Positions 1 through 15,000 of a stretch of DNA of 61,425 bases are shown one piece after another; positions within the stretch are counted from its first letter, which is position 1; each line of letters starts with the position of its first letter. The stretch comes from Clostridiales bacterium (GTDB taxonomy: Bacteria; Bacillota; Clostridia; Lachnospirales; Lachnospiraceae). The stretch covers positions 186,741-248,165 of the forward strand of contig JAJBVD010000030.1 of NCBI GenBank assembly GCA_020859985.1. The letters run 5' to 3'. The translations under genes were made by a program, and so were the position numbers. The notes beneath the pieces were generated by a model. It was not told where the DNA came from and made no database searches. It saw nothing but the letters and a program-made list of their open reading frames with translations.

Positions 1-3000
1 CCGGATCTGTCGGGGTGTCCGGATCTGTTGGAGTATCCGGGTCCGTCGGGGTATCTGGAGTCGTTGGCGTATCCGGCTCTGTTGGAGTATCCGGCTCTGT
101 TGGGGTGTCCGGATCTGTTGGAGTATCCGGGTCCGTCGGGGTATCCGGATCTGTCGGAGTATCCGGCTCTGTTGGGGTGTCCGGCTCCGTTGGAGTATCC
201 GGGTTCGTGGGGTCATCCGACTCAATCGGGTTCACAACGATATTCGTGTTATTCACATCCCCCGTATCACCGACTTCTACTGTCGCCTGATTTTCTACAG
301 CCGCCTCGGTCTTACCTCCTGCGGGCGTCAGTGCGCTGCTGTTTACCTGCACAGTCAGCGTCACGCTTCCTCTGGTAAACGGCGCTACGTTTCCGATCAC
401 CCAGGTTACGAGGTGCTCTCTCGCATTGTAAACGCCATTCTCTGTCGATGACAGATAAGTGACCTCATCGCCCAGCTCGTCGGTAACGATCACCTGTGCT
501 GCTTCGCTGGTATTGTTATAGTAGTCGATCGTGTAAGTGATCTCATCACCCACCTGCGCTTCGTCGTACGTGGTGATTCCGTTTTTTTCATCGGCAACAC
601 CCAAACCATATCCGCTGATGCTCTTTACATTGTCCGGCTCATCCGGTGCAATCGGGTTCACGACCAGATTCGTGGTGACTGCGTTATCCACGCCGATCTT
701 CACGGCCGCGTCGTTTTCGACCTGTGCCGCGGTCTCTCCGGTGCCGGTCACTTTCGCGGTCTCATTCACCTGCACGGTCAGCGTCACACTTCCGCTGCTG
801 AACATGGCCACATTCGCCAGCGTCCAGGTCACGGTATGGCTCGCTTCATTATAAGACACCGTACCGGTCCCCGCTATCGCGGTTTTCTTATCCACTGTTA
901 TTTCTTTTCCAGCTGCGTCGACCGTGGTTGCAGAGAGGAAATCCACCCCGTCATCCAGTTCATCGACAATCTCCACGGTCACAGCCGTATTCTTGTAGTT
1001 GTAATAAGAAATCGTGTAGGTGAGCTTCTGTCCCGCCGCGACGGCCACACCTTCATCCGTTCCCGCGGTGCCGGTCGCTCCGGCATTTGTCGTTCCGGTG
1101 CCGGACGCTGCACCCCCGGATACTCCTTTGTCAACAACTTCTACCGTTTTTTCCGGAGCTTTCGGTTCGTCCGCTGCGCGGGTATTGATAAAGTTGTAGG
1201 TATATTCCGCCGGATAGCTTTCCGTCGCGATTTCGTAGGTATAGCTTGCACCGTCAATCTCCAGCGTGATGGTATCCACACCGTCATCCGGGACCTCCTC
1301 TACCTGATAAGTGTACAGATACCCTTCGTCATCGTACTTCGGCAGCCCGCTGCCGGTTCCGGTGACCACATAGGTACTCTTTTCATCATCCCAGGTCAGA
1401 GTATAATCCTCGGCTTCCTTCAGCGTAGTCAGCTCCGTGCCGGTGCTGCTGCGGGTCACCCTAAGAGTGGTTTCTTTCGAGGTCGTGTGCGGCAGTCCGC
1501 CATCCACCCAGGTCGTGCTGCCTTTCAGAGTCACATACTCCTGTGTGATTGTATTCGTAATAATATAACGATTCGATGCGGAATTGTTCGCCGGAACAGG
1601 TTCCGCGGCCGTCGTCGTATTCGCACTGCCCGGAGAAACTGCCGCTGCGTTCGCATTGCCCGGAGAAACCGCCGCTGCATTCGCGCTGCCAGACGGATCC
1701 GCCGTATAGGTGACCGTGTAGCTCGTAATGCCATTTGCCGCCGGCCCATTGCCTGAAGTCTCTTCCACCTTCCAGGTATACTTATTTCCCTGCGCGTCGT
1801 ACACCGGCAGATTCTCAATGTGCCAGTTATTGGTGTTCAGAGTGCCCCACTCTACCGCATAAGCGCCTGTGCCATCCACAGAATACGTGTCCGTGCCGTC
1901 ATTGTTCTCTTTCCACGCCGTCCACACCGTTTTATCCGTGATGGTATCGTCCGTCGTGTAGTACAAGGTCAGGGTTACTTCCGCTTCGTTGTTGTGGCTC
2001 GCATTGCCGTCCACCCATACCTTTGTGCCGTAGATGGTCTGACTGCCCTGATCAAAGATGTTGACAATCACGGATTTTGTAGTGTCCGTTGTGCCGTCCC
2101 CATCCCAGTCAATGTCATTCGTGCTGGAAGCAGTGACATTCAAAGTCCCGTCCGCATTATCCGCTGCCGTGACCGTGATCAGATGTCCGTAGGTGGCCAT
2201 ATCGTAAGACATTCCGCTGGCTGTGCCGGTTTCCTCCGTCACCCGGTAGACCCAGGAGCCCACCATGCTTTCATCCGCGGTCAGATCAGCCAGCGTCCAG
2301 CTTAAGATCCAGGTGTCGTCATAATTCTGGTTCTCACTCTTTTTGCTTCGAGCAGCATCTGTTTCAGATACCGTAACGGTCACCGTATAAGTCCCGTCGC
2401 TGTTGGCCGTAAATCTCACGCCGCTCTGCCCCGGATCGTCAAGCGCCGGTGCGCCCGAATCCAGCGGGGTGATGGTAAAGGTGAAGGAATCGCCTGCAGC
2501 GAAGCTGCGTCCCTGCAGCACTTTGATCACAGAAAGCTCCGTACTGCCGCTCGCCTTATAGGTGTTGGTAAACGGAAGGTACACGTCCTCTGTCACAGTA
2601 ATGAAGGTACCTGCCGCGATCTCGACCTGCATATCATAAAACAGGCTCTTCCAGTCCTCCTCTTTCGCATCCTTAGCGGCCGAGTAGACTGCGCTTGTCA
2701 CAGTAAGGACGCCTTTTACATCCTCGACCGTTACCTTCACATAGTAAACCGTCTCGTCGTAGGTGACGCCGCCCGCTCTCTTATCTTTTTCGGGCACGGC
2801 CTCTGACACCGTATAATAATAGGTTCCTTCCTTCCCGTAGACGATCTCAAAGCCCATATTGCCATTCGCACCGTTGCTGCGGGTGATGGTGACCAGACTG
2901 TCGCCGTCGCGATCCTCTGTTTTCGTATAGGTACCGTCACTGTATTCGGTGACATCGACAGAGAATTCTCCCTCACTTAAGGTACGCCCATCCAGTTCCT

Positions 3001-6000
3001 TGATAGCCCGGAGAATGATGGATGTCTCACCGGGGTCATATTCATTTGCAAAAGCTGCCGTGAACGTATCGGCCGGTGTGAAGCCCGCTTCTGTGCTGGC
3101 CGCTTCTACCGTATCCTTGCCGCCGTCGCTCTTCATGGCTGTCGTCTCACGTTCGCCGTTCGCCGTCTCCGCGTTTTTCGTCATAGAGGCAGTCGCCGCC
3201 AGCTCGCCCGTCCGGCTGTCCTTCGCCACTGTGATGGTCAGCGTATAGCGGGTGGAATCGTACACGACGCCGCCGGTCGCAGTCACGACCTCGCTGATCA
3301 CATACGTATAAGTTCCGACCTCGGTGTATGTAAACGCATCCGCATCCAGCACCGTCCAGGTGATGCCGGTCGCTGCCGCAGCATTTGCTGCGACATTCTC
3401 TGCCGTTCCAATCGCTGCCAGCGCAGTTCCCTGATATACGGTAAACTGGAAGTCCAGTACCGCACCGGCATTAGAAGAGGTCATGGTCTTTGTGCCATGA
3501 ATAAGCGAGCTTAAGTCCACCGCGATCTCTTCTTCCTCATTCGTGACAGCAATCGTGATCCCGTTTGCCGCATTGGTCTCATCGATTGTCACAGTCACGG
3601 TGTGGCTCTTCAGGTTCGTCGCATCGTCAAATTTCTCCGTCACAGCTGCGTCCGTTCCGTTGATCGTCACAGTCGTATCATAGGAATGGTCATGGCTGCC
3701 TACCAGCGTCTCAGTCAGATAATAGGTGCCATAGGGTACGTTCTCAAAGGTAACCGTTCCGCCGGCAGTGGTGGTTCCTGTGCCGTAAGAAATGGTGCTT
3801 TCCTTCGTATCGTCCGCATACGCCCACAGAGCAAACCGGAAGTCGTCGTCGTTTTCTGTGCTGCTCACCTCCGTGCCAGCTCCATCGACCACCTTTTTGG
3901 TGACCGTGACTGTGCCGGTATTCAGTGTGTTGGTAAGCGTCGCATTCACATTGTCCGCCGGCGTGTAGGTATAGGAGCCCGTTGTCAGCGTAAGCCCCGT
4001 GCCGCCGCTCATCGTGTACGCGCTCTCCCGGCCGTTCAGATCCTCGGTGACCGTGTAGGTCAGCTTATTGCCCTGACCGTCATAAACCGTCACACCGCCC
4101 AGATTGAGCGTCCACACAGTCTTAGACGCCGCCGTCCAGATCAACCCCTGCGTTGTGCTGCTATAGATCGTCTCGTTCCCATCCGCATCCTTTCCGGACG
4201 CCGTCAGAGTTACGGTAAAGTCTGTACCATTGTTTGCCGGACGCAGACCATACTTGTCTTCCAGATCCTCCCAGTTCTTGGTCAGCACCGCTGTCGCCTC
4301 GCCGGTCAGGGTGTTGGTGATCGTCACCGCCGCGGCTGCCGCTGCATTCAAAGCAGACGCTGTGCCGGAGGTAACTGTCGCCTCACTGCCGCTTCCGGTC
4401 ACGGTCCACTGCCAGGTCTTGCCGGCATAGATCGTCGTGGCCGTAGTCACGCCGGTCGTCTGATCCGTTGCCGCGCCGCTCTCCGCCACCGTGTAGGTGC
4501 CCGCCGGAAGGTCTTTCAGCGTCACGCCGCCGCCTGCCGGTACAGTCACAGCTGCAACTCCATTTTCCACATTATAGGTATTCGTTCCGTCTGTCACGGC
4601 CGACAGGCCGCCAAGCTCCCCATTTATTCCGCTTATCAGGAAGGTGAAGGTCATGCCGCTGGTATCAATGGCATCATCCGCATTGACTGTCTTGGTCAGC
4701 GTCAGGTCGCCCGTCTCCAGCTCATTTGTCACCGACGCGGTCGTGACCTCTGAGGCGTCGCCGATCTTTACGCCCGCCGCATTCGCCACCAGGCCTTCCA
4801 CCGCCGCACTTGCGAGAACCTTTACAGTTACCGTCACCGTCCCTTTTTCAAAGGCCGCAGCCGTAAAGCTCCAGGAGACCGTATGCGTGCCTGCGTCATA
4901 GGTAAATGCATTACCGGCGCTGCTTCCCAGAGAAGCCGGGTTCGTCGCGCCCACATATTCCACATCCGCATCCAGTTCGTCCGTGATGGTCACTACTGCC
5001 GCACCCGGATTGTTGTTATAATAAGAAATAGAATAGGTAATCTCATCACCAATCTGCACTGCCGAACCGGCCGTCCCTGCCTTGCTGTCCTCCGTCACTG
5101 CTTTTACCGGAGTCTCAGGACTGTCCGCCTTGATCGGGTTTACGACCGCATTGGTCGTATATTCTGTCCCGCTGATCGTAACAGCCGCCTGGTTTTCTAC
5201 CTGCGCTGTCGTCTCACCGGCATCCGGGACACGAGCGCCGTCGTTGACCACTGCAGTCAGCGTCACACTGCCGCCGGAAAACGGTTCCACATCCGTGACC
5301 GTCCAGATCACCGTATGCGCATCCAGATCATAAGCCACGTCTTCCGTGCCGGCCATTGCTTCCGTCCTCGTCACGGCAGCACCATTCTCATCCGTCGCGG
5401 AAAGGAAGCTTACCCCGTCATCCATCTCATCCGTAATGGTAATCGTCGTCAGCTCATTGGTATGATTATAATAATCAATCGTATAGATGATCTGATCGCC
5501 CACCTGCACTTCCCCATAGGTGATGGTTCCGGTGACCCCATCCGTAACGCCTTCGCCGTATCCGCTCTCACTCTTGCTGTTATCCGGCTCCTCCTCTTTG
5601 ATCGGATTCGCGACCACATTCGTGCTGACCGCATTATCCACGCCAATCTTTACTTCGGCGTCATTCTCCACCTGTGCGGTCGTCTCCTGCGCCGCAGTAC
5701 TCTTCGCGTCCTCGTTCACCTGCACCGTCACGGTCACACTGCCGCCGGTGAACTTCGCCACATCCGGCAATGTCCAGATCACGGTATGACTCCGCTCACT
5801 GTAGACCACCGTAGCAGTTCCTGCCGCAGCCGTATCCGCATCCACTTCTATTTCATTTCCGGCAGCATCAAGCGTGGTCGCGGAGAGGAAGTCCACGCCG
5901 TCGTCCAGCCTGTCGACAATGACTACATCCGCGTCGGTATTCTTGTAGTTGTAATACGTAATGGTGTAGGTCAGCTTCTGCCCCACCGTCACAGCTGTGC

Positions 6001-9000
6001 CGTCATCTGTTCCTCCACCGTTTGCTCCTGCCGCTGCCGGGCTGTCATTTACAATTTCTACCGTCTTTGTCGGATCCTGTTTTTCATCCGCTGCACGGGT
6101 ATTGGTAAAATCATAGGTATAATTTGCCGTGTCGCTGTCGGTGGAAATTTTATAGGTGTAGTTTTCTCCCCCGATCTCCAACGTGATGGTATCGCCGCTT
6201 TGGGAATCCGCATCCGCCGCTTCCACGACCTGATAGATATACAGGCTGCCCTTCTCATCGTATTTGGGCAATCCGCTGCCGCTCCTGCCGGTGATCGTGT
6301 AGGTATTGGCCTTGTCATTCCACGTCAGTGTATAGTCGGTGCCTTCCGCCAACTCCTTCAACTCCGTATTCGCGCTGCTGCGGGTCACCTTCAGAGAGAT
6401 CTCTTTCGAGACCGTATGCTCCAGACCGCCGTCATCCCAGGTCTTGCTGCCGGAAAGCGTTACATAAGTCTGCGTGATCGTATTGGTGATGGTGTAGCGG
6501 TTCGCACTGGAATTCGTACCCGGAACAGCCTCCGCATCCGACGCATCAGCATCCGTCGTGTCATAGGTAGTCGTGTATCCTGAGACTGCGGTTTCCACCA
6601 CTCTCCATGTGTATGGATTTCCATTTAAATCATATACCGGAAGATCCAGAATGCGCCAGTTGTTGGAATTCAGGCTGCCCCAGGTCACGGAATACTGCCC
6701 GGAATAGTCGAGCCAGTCCCTTTGATCCGCATCATAATACTGAAGCGTCAGCGTTACCTCTGTGCTGTTATCGTGCTGCGCGTCGCCGTCCACCCAGACC
6801 TTTGTGCCGTAGATAACCATCTCGCCCTGATCAAAGGTATTGGTGATCACAACATCCGTCTCGCCATCGCCGTCAAAGTCCGTCGTGCCGGAGGTGCTCA
6901 CTTCCGCTTCCAGCCTCCCGTTTCCGGCGTCCTTAATGGAAACGTAGATCAGCTTGCCGTAATCGGTCGTGCTGTAGGTCACGCCGTTCGCGCTGCCGAC
7001 GATCTCCTTCACACGGTAGGTATAGGTCTTGCCGATATCCGCCTGTGTGTAATTCACAGTACCAAAGTCAATCTCACCATTCGCAGCGTTGGTAGATACC
7101 ACATAATTCTCCCCCGCTACAACATAGTCGTCTGTAACATAGCTGTCGCCGTCCGCGGCCGTGCTGTAACCGGCCGGCATCGGCGCCGTATTATCCAGCG
7201 CTACCAGCAGGAATGTAAATTCCTCCGCTTTCAGCTCACGCCCCTCCAGAACCTTGTATGCCGTCAGGTCTGCGCTACCGGCCGCCGTATACATATTCAG
7301 GAACGCAGTGATATCAGAAAGTCCGCCGCTGTATTCTGTCCACGCTGCAGCCGCGCTTGTCGGGTCGTCAGCCGTATAAGTCACACTCGCCACCTTCAGA
7401 GCGCCATTATCTGAATCCACCTCGACCTTCAGCCAGTATGTCGTCTGATCGTAGGTCATACCGGTCTCCGTACCCGGATTTTCCTGCGCGCGATAGTAAT
7501 AAATGCCTTCGCTCTCATACGTAAACGTGTGGCTGAACGTACCGCTCTCGGAATTGTATACCGTGATCCCGCTGCCCTTCGTTGTCGTAAAGTCGCCTGC
7601 GTACTCCTGCAGGCTGACGCTGAACTCATTCGCGCTGATGGTCCGTCCGCTCAGAGTCTTGCGCACGATCATGGTGTAGCTGATCCTGCCCGGATCGTAC
7701 GTATTGTTATACGCCGCTATCCCGTCAGCATCCTCTACATTTTTTGTCGGATCATTCTCATCGTACGCCGTATACAGCTTCGTGGCAACCTGCAGATCGC
7801 CGTCTGCGTCCTTCGATACGGTCACCACAAGCGTGTACACGGTATCATCCGTGCTGATACCGGCTTCTGAGGTATTGCCCTCATAGATGTTATAAACATA
7901 GGTGCCCGCCTCGGTATACGTAAACGCACCGTCCGTATACGTCCAGACAATATCTGTCGGCACAGAAGCATTCACCTCCACATTATCCGCTGTGCCTGTC
8001 GCCACTATGCCGCTTTCGGACATGACATAGAACGTAAAGCTGCTTTCTTTTCCACTGTCAATCTTTGTGCTGGTGAACGTCTTGGTCGTCACCGGGAATG
8101 CCCCGGCCACATCCTGAAGGATGATCTCCTGCTCCTGATTTGTGACCTCCACCGACACGACCGTACCCGCGGTGTCAAGCGTGATCTCATAATAGCCGTC
8201 CGCGTTCGCGGTAATGGCCCTGCCTTCCACTTTCACCGTAGTCGTATACGCGTGTTCATTTTCGCCGTTGGTGCCTCTCACGTCCTCCGCCAGATACCAG
8301 GTTCCCAGCGGAAGGTCGGAGAATGTGTAGCTCATCACGCCAGTCAGGGTCAGCGTACGGGCCGCTGCCTCCGTATAGCTTCCATCATCCTCACGCGCGT
8401 AGATCCGGAAGGTAAAGTCATCATCATTCTCATCCGGATCCGTGATCTCATCGCCGTCGGAATCCTTCAGGACCTTCGTTGTCAAAAGAGACGCCGTCTT
8501 CAGAGTGTTGATAATGGTGATGTTTACATCATCCGCCGGCGTGCAGGTAAACGTACTCGTGCCGTTTTTACCGGATACCAGTGTGACGCCCTCGCCGCCG
8601 GACATGGTATAGGCACTTTCGCTGTCCGTCAGATCCTCCGTGATCGTGTAGGTCAGCTTATTGCCCTGCCCGTCATAGGCCGCCACGCCGCTCATCTCCA
8701 GCGTCCACACTGCCAAAGAGGATCCGGCCGCCCATACGCTGCCGCTCGTGGTATAGCTGTATTCCTTCTCGTTCCCGTCCGCGTCCTTACCCGTCGCTGT
8801 CAGGGTCACGGTAAAATCCGTACCATTGTTTGCCGGGCGAAGGCCGTATTTATTCTCCTGATCCGCCCAGCTCTTGGTCAGCACGATATCCGCCTCGCCG
8901 GTCAGGGTGTTGGTGATCTCTGCCTCCGCAGCTTTGTCTTCACTGACAGTCACCGTGCTGCCGCTTCCGTTCACGGTCCACTGATATGTCTTACCGTCAT

Positions 9001-12000
9001 ACCGGGTCGAGGCCGTCGTCACGCCGTTTGCCGTGGCCGCGCCGCTCTCTGTCACCGTATAGCTTCCCGCCGGAAGATCGGTCAGTGTCACACTGCCGTC
9101 CGCCGGAACACGGATTTCGACCGTGCCATAAGCCACGCCATTCCCATCCGTATCCACACTTACCTGATAGCTGCCGGTCCCGTCGCTCACCGTCCTAAGA
9201 GCCGCCAGCACCTCACTGCTTACCAGATACGTAAAGGTCATACCAGCTGTGTTGACCGAGTCATCCGCTTTGACAGTCTTCGTCAGCTTCAGAGCCCCCG
9301 TCTCCAGCTCGCTGGTCACCGGCACCGCGTCATACACGCCGTCATTGCCGACCTTTACGCTCGCGTTATTTGTAACCTCGCCGTCCGCCGCCGCACTTGC
9401 CAGTACCTTTACGGTAATGGTCACCGTGCCGCTCTCAAAAGCTCCCGCGGTAAACGTCCATGTCACGGCATTCGCGCCCGAAACGGATGTTTCCGTGATC
9501 GTCGCGGTCTTTTCCGTCTTCCCGGACGTAACCGGATTCGTTGCGCTGACGAAGCTGACGTTTTCATCCAGCGTATCCGTGATCGTCATCCCGGCGCTAC
9601 CCGGATTGTTGTTGTAATAGGTGATGGAGTAAGTAATCTCATCTCCCACCTTTACTACGTCGCCATTGCTGCCCGCCTCGCTGATCACCGTCTTTACCGG
9701 ATTCACCGGCTCATCCGGTTTTAATGGATTCTCTACCTCATTGGTGGTCTGACTGGTGTATACGCTGCTGCTTAAAGAGATCTTCACACCTGCCTGATTT
9801 TCCACAGAAGCAGTCTCATCCGCCGCGGTCACAGTCTTCGCAGCCTCTGTTACAGTCACGGCTGCGGTCACTGTGCCGGAGGTGAGCGCCGCAGCGCTCA
9901 GCGTCCAGGTCACCGTGTGAGCGGTCGAATTGTATCTCACGGTCGCCGCCGTCGGGGAAGCCGCCGTGATCTCCGTCCCGTTCCCGTCAGACGCCGAGAA
10001 AAATTCCACACCGTCATCCAGTTCATCGGTGATCGTGATCGTCGCAGTCTTGTTGTAATGGTTGTAGTAAGCGATCTGATAATAAAGGGTATCGCCGACC
10101 TCCGCCTCTTTTCCATCATCCGCGAAATCGCCGTTTGGATCGTTGATCTCTACGGCCTTGACCGGCTCCTTCTCCTCATCGTCCTCCAGCGGGTTGGTCA
10201 CCGTCTCGCTCGTATATTCGTTGCCGGCGACCATCACCGTCGCCTGATTGTCGATGTCCGCAGAAGTCTCACCGCTATCCACCGTCTTTGCGCTCTCGTT
10301 TACGATGACCTCCAGCGTTACCGTGCCGCTTGTAAACGGCGCCGCACCGCTCAGCGTCCAAGTCACGGTATGTGTCGCCGCATCATACTTTCCGTCATTG
10401 TATGCTTTGCTGAAGCTCACGCCGGCATCCAGCACGTCGGTAATCGTGATATCCGCTGTCTCATTGGTATAGTTGTACCAGGAAATCGTGTAGGTGACGG
10501 TATCGCCGACCGCAACATACCGGCTGCCGTCCGCATCTGTCTCTGTCTGCTCCTGATCCTCCGTATCTACTACCGACTCCACTTCTTTTTCCGGTCCGCT
10601 CCACGTATCATCCGGCTGGCTGTTCGTAAAATCATATCTGAAATATCCGCTGCCGGCAAAGCTCTTCGTTTCCGTCTCATAGGTAAACGATTTTCCGTCC
10701 GCTGTTTCGCCGGTCATCGTATCTTCCGCTGCCGTATAGGTATACTCATATCCGTCCGCGTCATACTTTGGCAGGCCGACATACGTCCGGCTGTCCGAAT
10801 CATAATACCAGTAAATCTCATAGCTGTCGCCGCCGGTGTCCCAGACAACAATATAGGTTCCATCTGCTTTGGTACCTGATCCATTGCTCTGCTCCGTCAC
10901 ATCGGTCAGCTGTGTGTCCGCCTGGCCGTTAATGCCGCGTTTCACAATCAGCGTGATCTCGTCCGCATTGTCATGGACCTTACCCGTATCTGCTTCCACC
11001 CAGGTCTTCGTACCGTAGATCCGGATCTCCTCCGGCTCAATGGTGTTCGTGATGGTAAAGCGGCTGGTCTCATCATAAACGGTGCTGTCATATACCGCAC
11101 TGCCATTGGAATAGGTGATGACATAGCCGCTGAGAGCGCTCTCCTCCACCTTATAGGTATACGCATATCCATCCGCATCGTACTCGGGCAGGCTCAAAAT
11201 TCTCCAGCGGTTCGTGTTGGAGGTACCCCATTCTATCGAGTAAGAGCCTTGACCGTCGATGGAATATGTGCCGTCACCATTCGAGGTCCACGCCGTCCAC
11301 TTCGTGCTCCCCGTGCTGGTGGTATCCGTAGTATAGTACAGCGTGAGCGTGACCTCATCCTTGCTGGTATGCGTCCTGCCGCCGTCTACCCACACCTTTA
11401 AGCCATAGAGATTCGTGCTTCCCTGCGTAAAGGTGTTGAGGATCACGGATTTTGACGTGTCTGTATTGCCGTCGCCATCCCAGTCCACATCGTTCTTGCT
11501 GGAGGTTGTGACCTCCAGAGTGCCGTCCTTATTGTCCTCCACGGTGACCGTGATCAGACGGCCATAGCTGAACTCATCATAAGACATCCCGTTGGCACCG
11601 TCATCCTTCTCCGTAACACGGTAGTCCCACGAGCCGATGTCATCCTGATCTACAGTGATCCCTGCCAGAAGCCACTGGAGAATATACGCATTCGGATAAT
11701 CTGCGTTCTCACTTTTCGTACCCGCGCTGCCGGCCGTCACAGTCACCGTATAGGTGCCGTCGCCATTATCGGCGAAGGTGACGCCTTCCACCTGCGGATC
11801 CGTGAGCGCCGGTGCACCGTTCGTGACCGCCGTGATGAGGAAGGTGAACGTATCCGCCTCATTTACATTTGCCGTTGAAAGATCATCCACATTGAAATCC
11901 CGTCCCTGCAGAACCTTGATCACAGAAAGCTTCGCGCTGCCGGCCGCCTCATAGGTGTTGTTAAAGACCATGCTGTCATAGGAGTATGTCGTCCCGGTCT

Positions 12001-15000
12001 CTTCCTGATAAGACCCGGTCTGCGTTCTCTCATCATACACATACACATATTTCGTGACGGAGGTATTTTTCACCGTCAGCACGCCGTCCATATCATCTAC
12101 ATCCACATAGACAAGATAATAGCAGGTATCGTAGGTCACTCCGTCGAGCGTATAAGTCCCGTCCCCATTCTCTGCCGCGGCCGACGGAATCACCTCGGAC
12201 ACCCTGTAATAATAATCTCCGGCCTGTGTGTAGGTGATCTCATACCCAAACGAGCCTGCTCCCCCATTGGTGCGCGTGACCGTCGTTCCGCCTGATACTG
12301 CGTTTCCGTTCCGGTCCGCATCCTGCACCTGAATTGCGAATTCGCCCTCCTCCAGTTTTCTTCCGCTCAGGTTTTTCGTCGCCCGAAGGATGATCGAGGT
12401 CTCTGTCGCGTCATACGTGTTGGTAAATGCCGCAGTAAAGCTATCCGCGCTCACTCCCGCTCCGGTCGCGTGGGTGCTGTCCGCCACAAACGAAGTCACC
12501 CCGTTTCCATCGCTTGTGACATCTGTTATCGTGCGCGTATTGTCGGCGTTCTGCACATTCTTTGTCATCGAAACGGTAGCGATCAGCTCCCCGTTCGACG
12601 CGGATTTGCTGACCACGACCGTCAGCGTGTACCGGGTCGCATCATAAACGATACCGCCGGTACCCGTTCCGGTCTCCTCATTCTCATAGATCACATAGGT
12701 ATAGGTGCCCACCTCTGTATAGGTAAACGCATCCTCATATCCGCTCACGGCAGACCATGTGATATTCTTTGTTTCCCCATTGGAAAGTGTAGCTGTGCCG
12801 GTCGCAACCGTCACCTCAGATGTCGTGTTATTCTGGTCTGTCACAGACATCGCCACGGTAAAGCCAAAGGTCTTCGTCGCCGCATTGTCGCCCTTCAACG
12901 TCTTCGTGCCTTTGACCAGAGAAGACAGCGCTACGGAAACCTCCTCCTCTTCATTCGTGACCAATATCTCGATATCGTCCGACGCATTGCTTTCATCAAT
13001 GGTGACTGTAACCGTATGGCTCTTGAGATTATCTGTCACTGAAAATTCTTCCTCCACGTTCACGTCCCTGTCATTGATGGTAACTGTCGTGTCATAGGAA
13101 TGGCCATTGTTCGCTGCCAGCTTCTCCGTGAGGTAATAAGTGCCATAAGGAATATCCGAAAACGTATACGTTCCTCCGGCAGTAAGAGTATAGGCTCCAT
13201 ACGTAACAATACTTGTCTGAGCCGCATCCGCATAGGCCCACAGAGTAAAATGAAAATCATCATTGTTTTCCGTGCTGCTTACTTCGCTGCCGTCCGCGTC
13301 AACTACCTTTTTGGTCACCTTCACATTGCCGGTCTTCAGGGTGTTGGTGATCGTCGCGTTCACATCCTCCGCCGGAGTCAGTCTGGTGCCATTATTGTAA
13401 TACGTATAGTTCGCCGTATAGCCGTCCACCGCCGTCTCAGTGATGACATAATCCAGCTTATTGCCATCCACATCATAAACCGCCACACTGCCCAGGCTGT
13501 ACGTCCAGGAATCGCCGGTCCCCGTGCTGCTCCAGCTGCGGATCCGATATATATAGGTATTCCCGTCACTGTCTGCGTAGGTATTGCCATATTCGTCAAC
13601 GGCTGTCAGGGTGACCTCAATACTTGCCGGACGGGTACTCCATTTATTGCTCTGGTCCGCCCATACCTTGGTCAGCACGACCGTCGCGCTGCCCGTCAGG
13701 GTGTTGGTAATCCTCACCGTCTGCGCAGCCGCCGCGCTGACGTTCTTCACGGCGCCGCTTCCGGAGACTGTCCACTGGTACGTCGTATTGACAGAAGCAG
13801 GATCTGTCGTCATGATCGTCGTTTCGCCGTTTTCCGTGCCTTCCTCATATACGGTATAGGTGCCGGCCGGAAGACCGGTCAGCGTCAAGCTGCCATTCGC
13901 CGGAACACTGACTTTGATCGTGCCAACTTCCACTCCGCCCGTGTTCGTATCCACACTTACGGTCCAGGTATCCGATCCGACTGTCACAGTCGTCAGTCCC
14001 GCCAGCGCCTCGCTGCTCACCAGATACGTAAAGCTCATAGCCGCGGTGTCGATGTCGCTGTCCGCCTTCACCAGCTTCCTTAGGGTCAGGCTGCCGGTCT
14101 CCATCTTATTTTCTGCCGGTTCCGCGTCAACCGCGGCTTCATTTCCGACCTTCACACTGGCGTTATTCGTCACCTTATCAGCTGCCGCCGCGTTTGCGAG
14201 CACCTTCACTTTAATGGTCACAGTGCCCTGTTCAAACGCTTCCGCGGTAAATGACCAGGTCACAGTCTGCGGATCCGCCGTCGACTGATACGTGATCGTC
14301 GCCGTTCTCGTATCTCCATCCGAAGTAAGCGGCTGCGTCGCGCTCCCGCTTACATAAGAAACATTTGCATCCAGAGTATCCGTGATGGTAATGACCGCAC
14401 CGCTGGCATTGTTATTATAATAAGAGATGGTGTAGGTAATCTCGTCACCCACCTGCACCGCCGCGCCGTTCCGGCCGGCCGCGCTGGCAGCTGCCACTTC
14501 CTTTTCCGGGTCCACCGGCTCGTCATTTTTCAGCGGATTGATTACCGTATTTGTCGTGCGCGTCACAGAGGTATTCGCATCCAGCGCGACCGTTACCTCC
14601 GCCTTATTCTCGACAGAAGCCGTCTCCCCTGCGGATGACACGTTCTTCGCAGCTTTATTTACCGTTACCTCCAGTACGACATAACCGGAGGAAAGCGCCG
14701 CCGCACTGTTCAGCGTCCAGGTCATCGTGCGGGTGGTTTTATCATAAACGCCGCCATTTGTCGCACTGACAAAGTCCAGCCCCTCATCCAGAACATCAGT
14801 GATGGTGATCGTCGCCGACTCGTTGTAGTGGTTATAGTAAGTGATCTTATAAGAAAGCGTATCCCCTGTCTCGATGGTCTCCTGATTGTCATCATAATCC
14901 GCATCGCCGTCGCTCTCCACCGCTTTGACCGGATCCACCGGCTCATCATTCTCGAGCGGGTTGGTGACTATATTTGTATCATACTCAATCCCCGCGATCA

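Noticed and set aside
1-230. CRISPR-like array of short repeats
   Set aside because: Units are contiguous 18-mers without spacers, fully in frame and translated as a Pro/Asp/Thr stalk; no cas genes are present.
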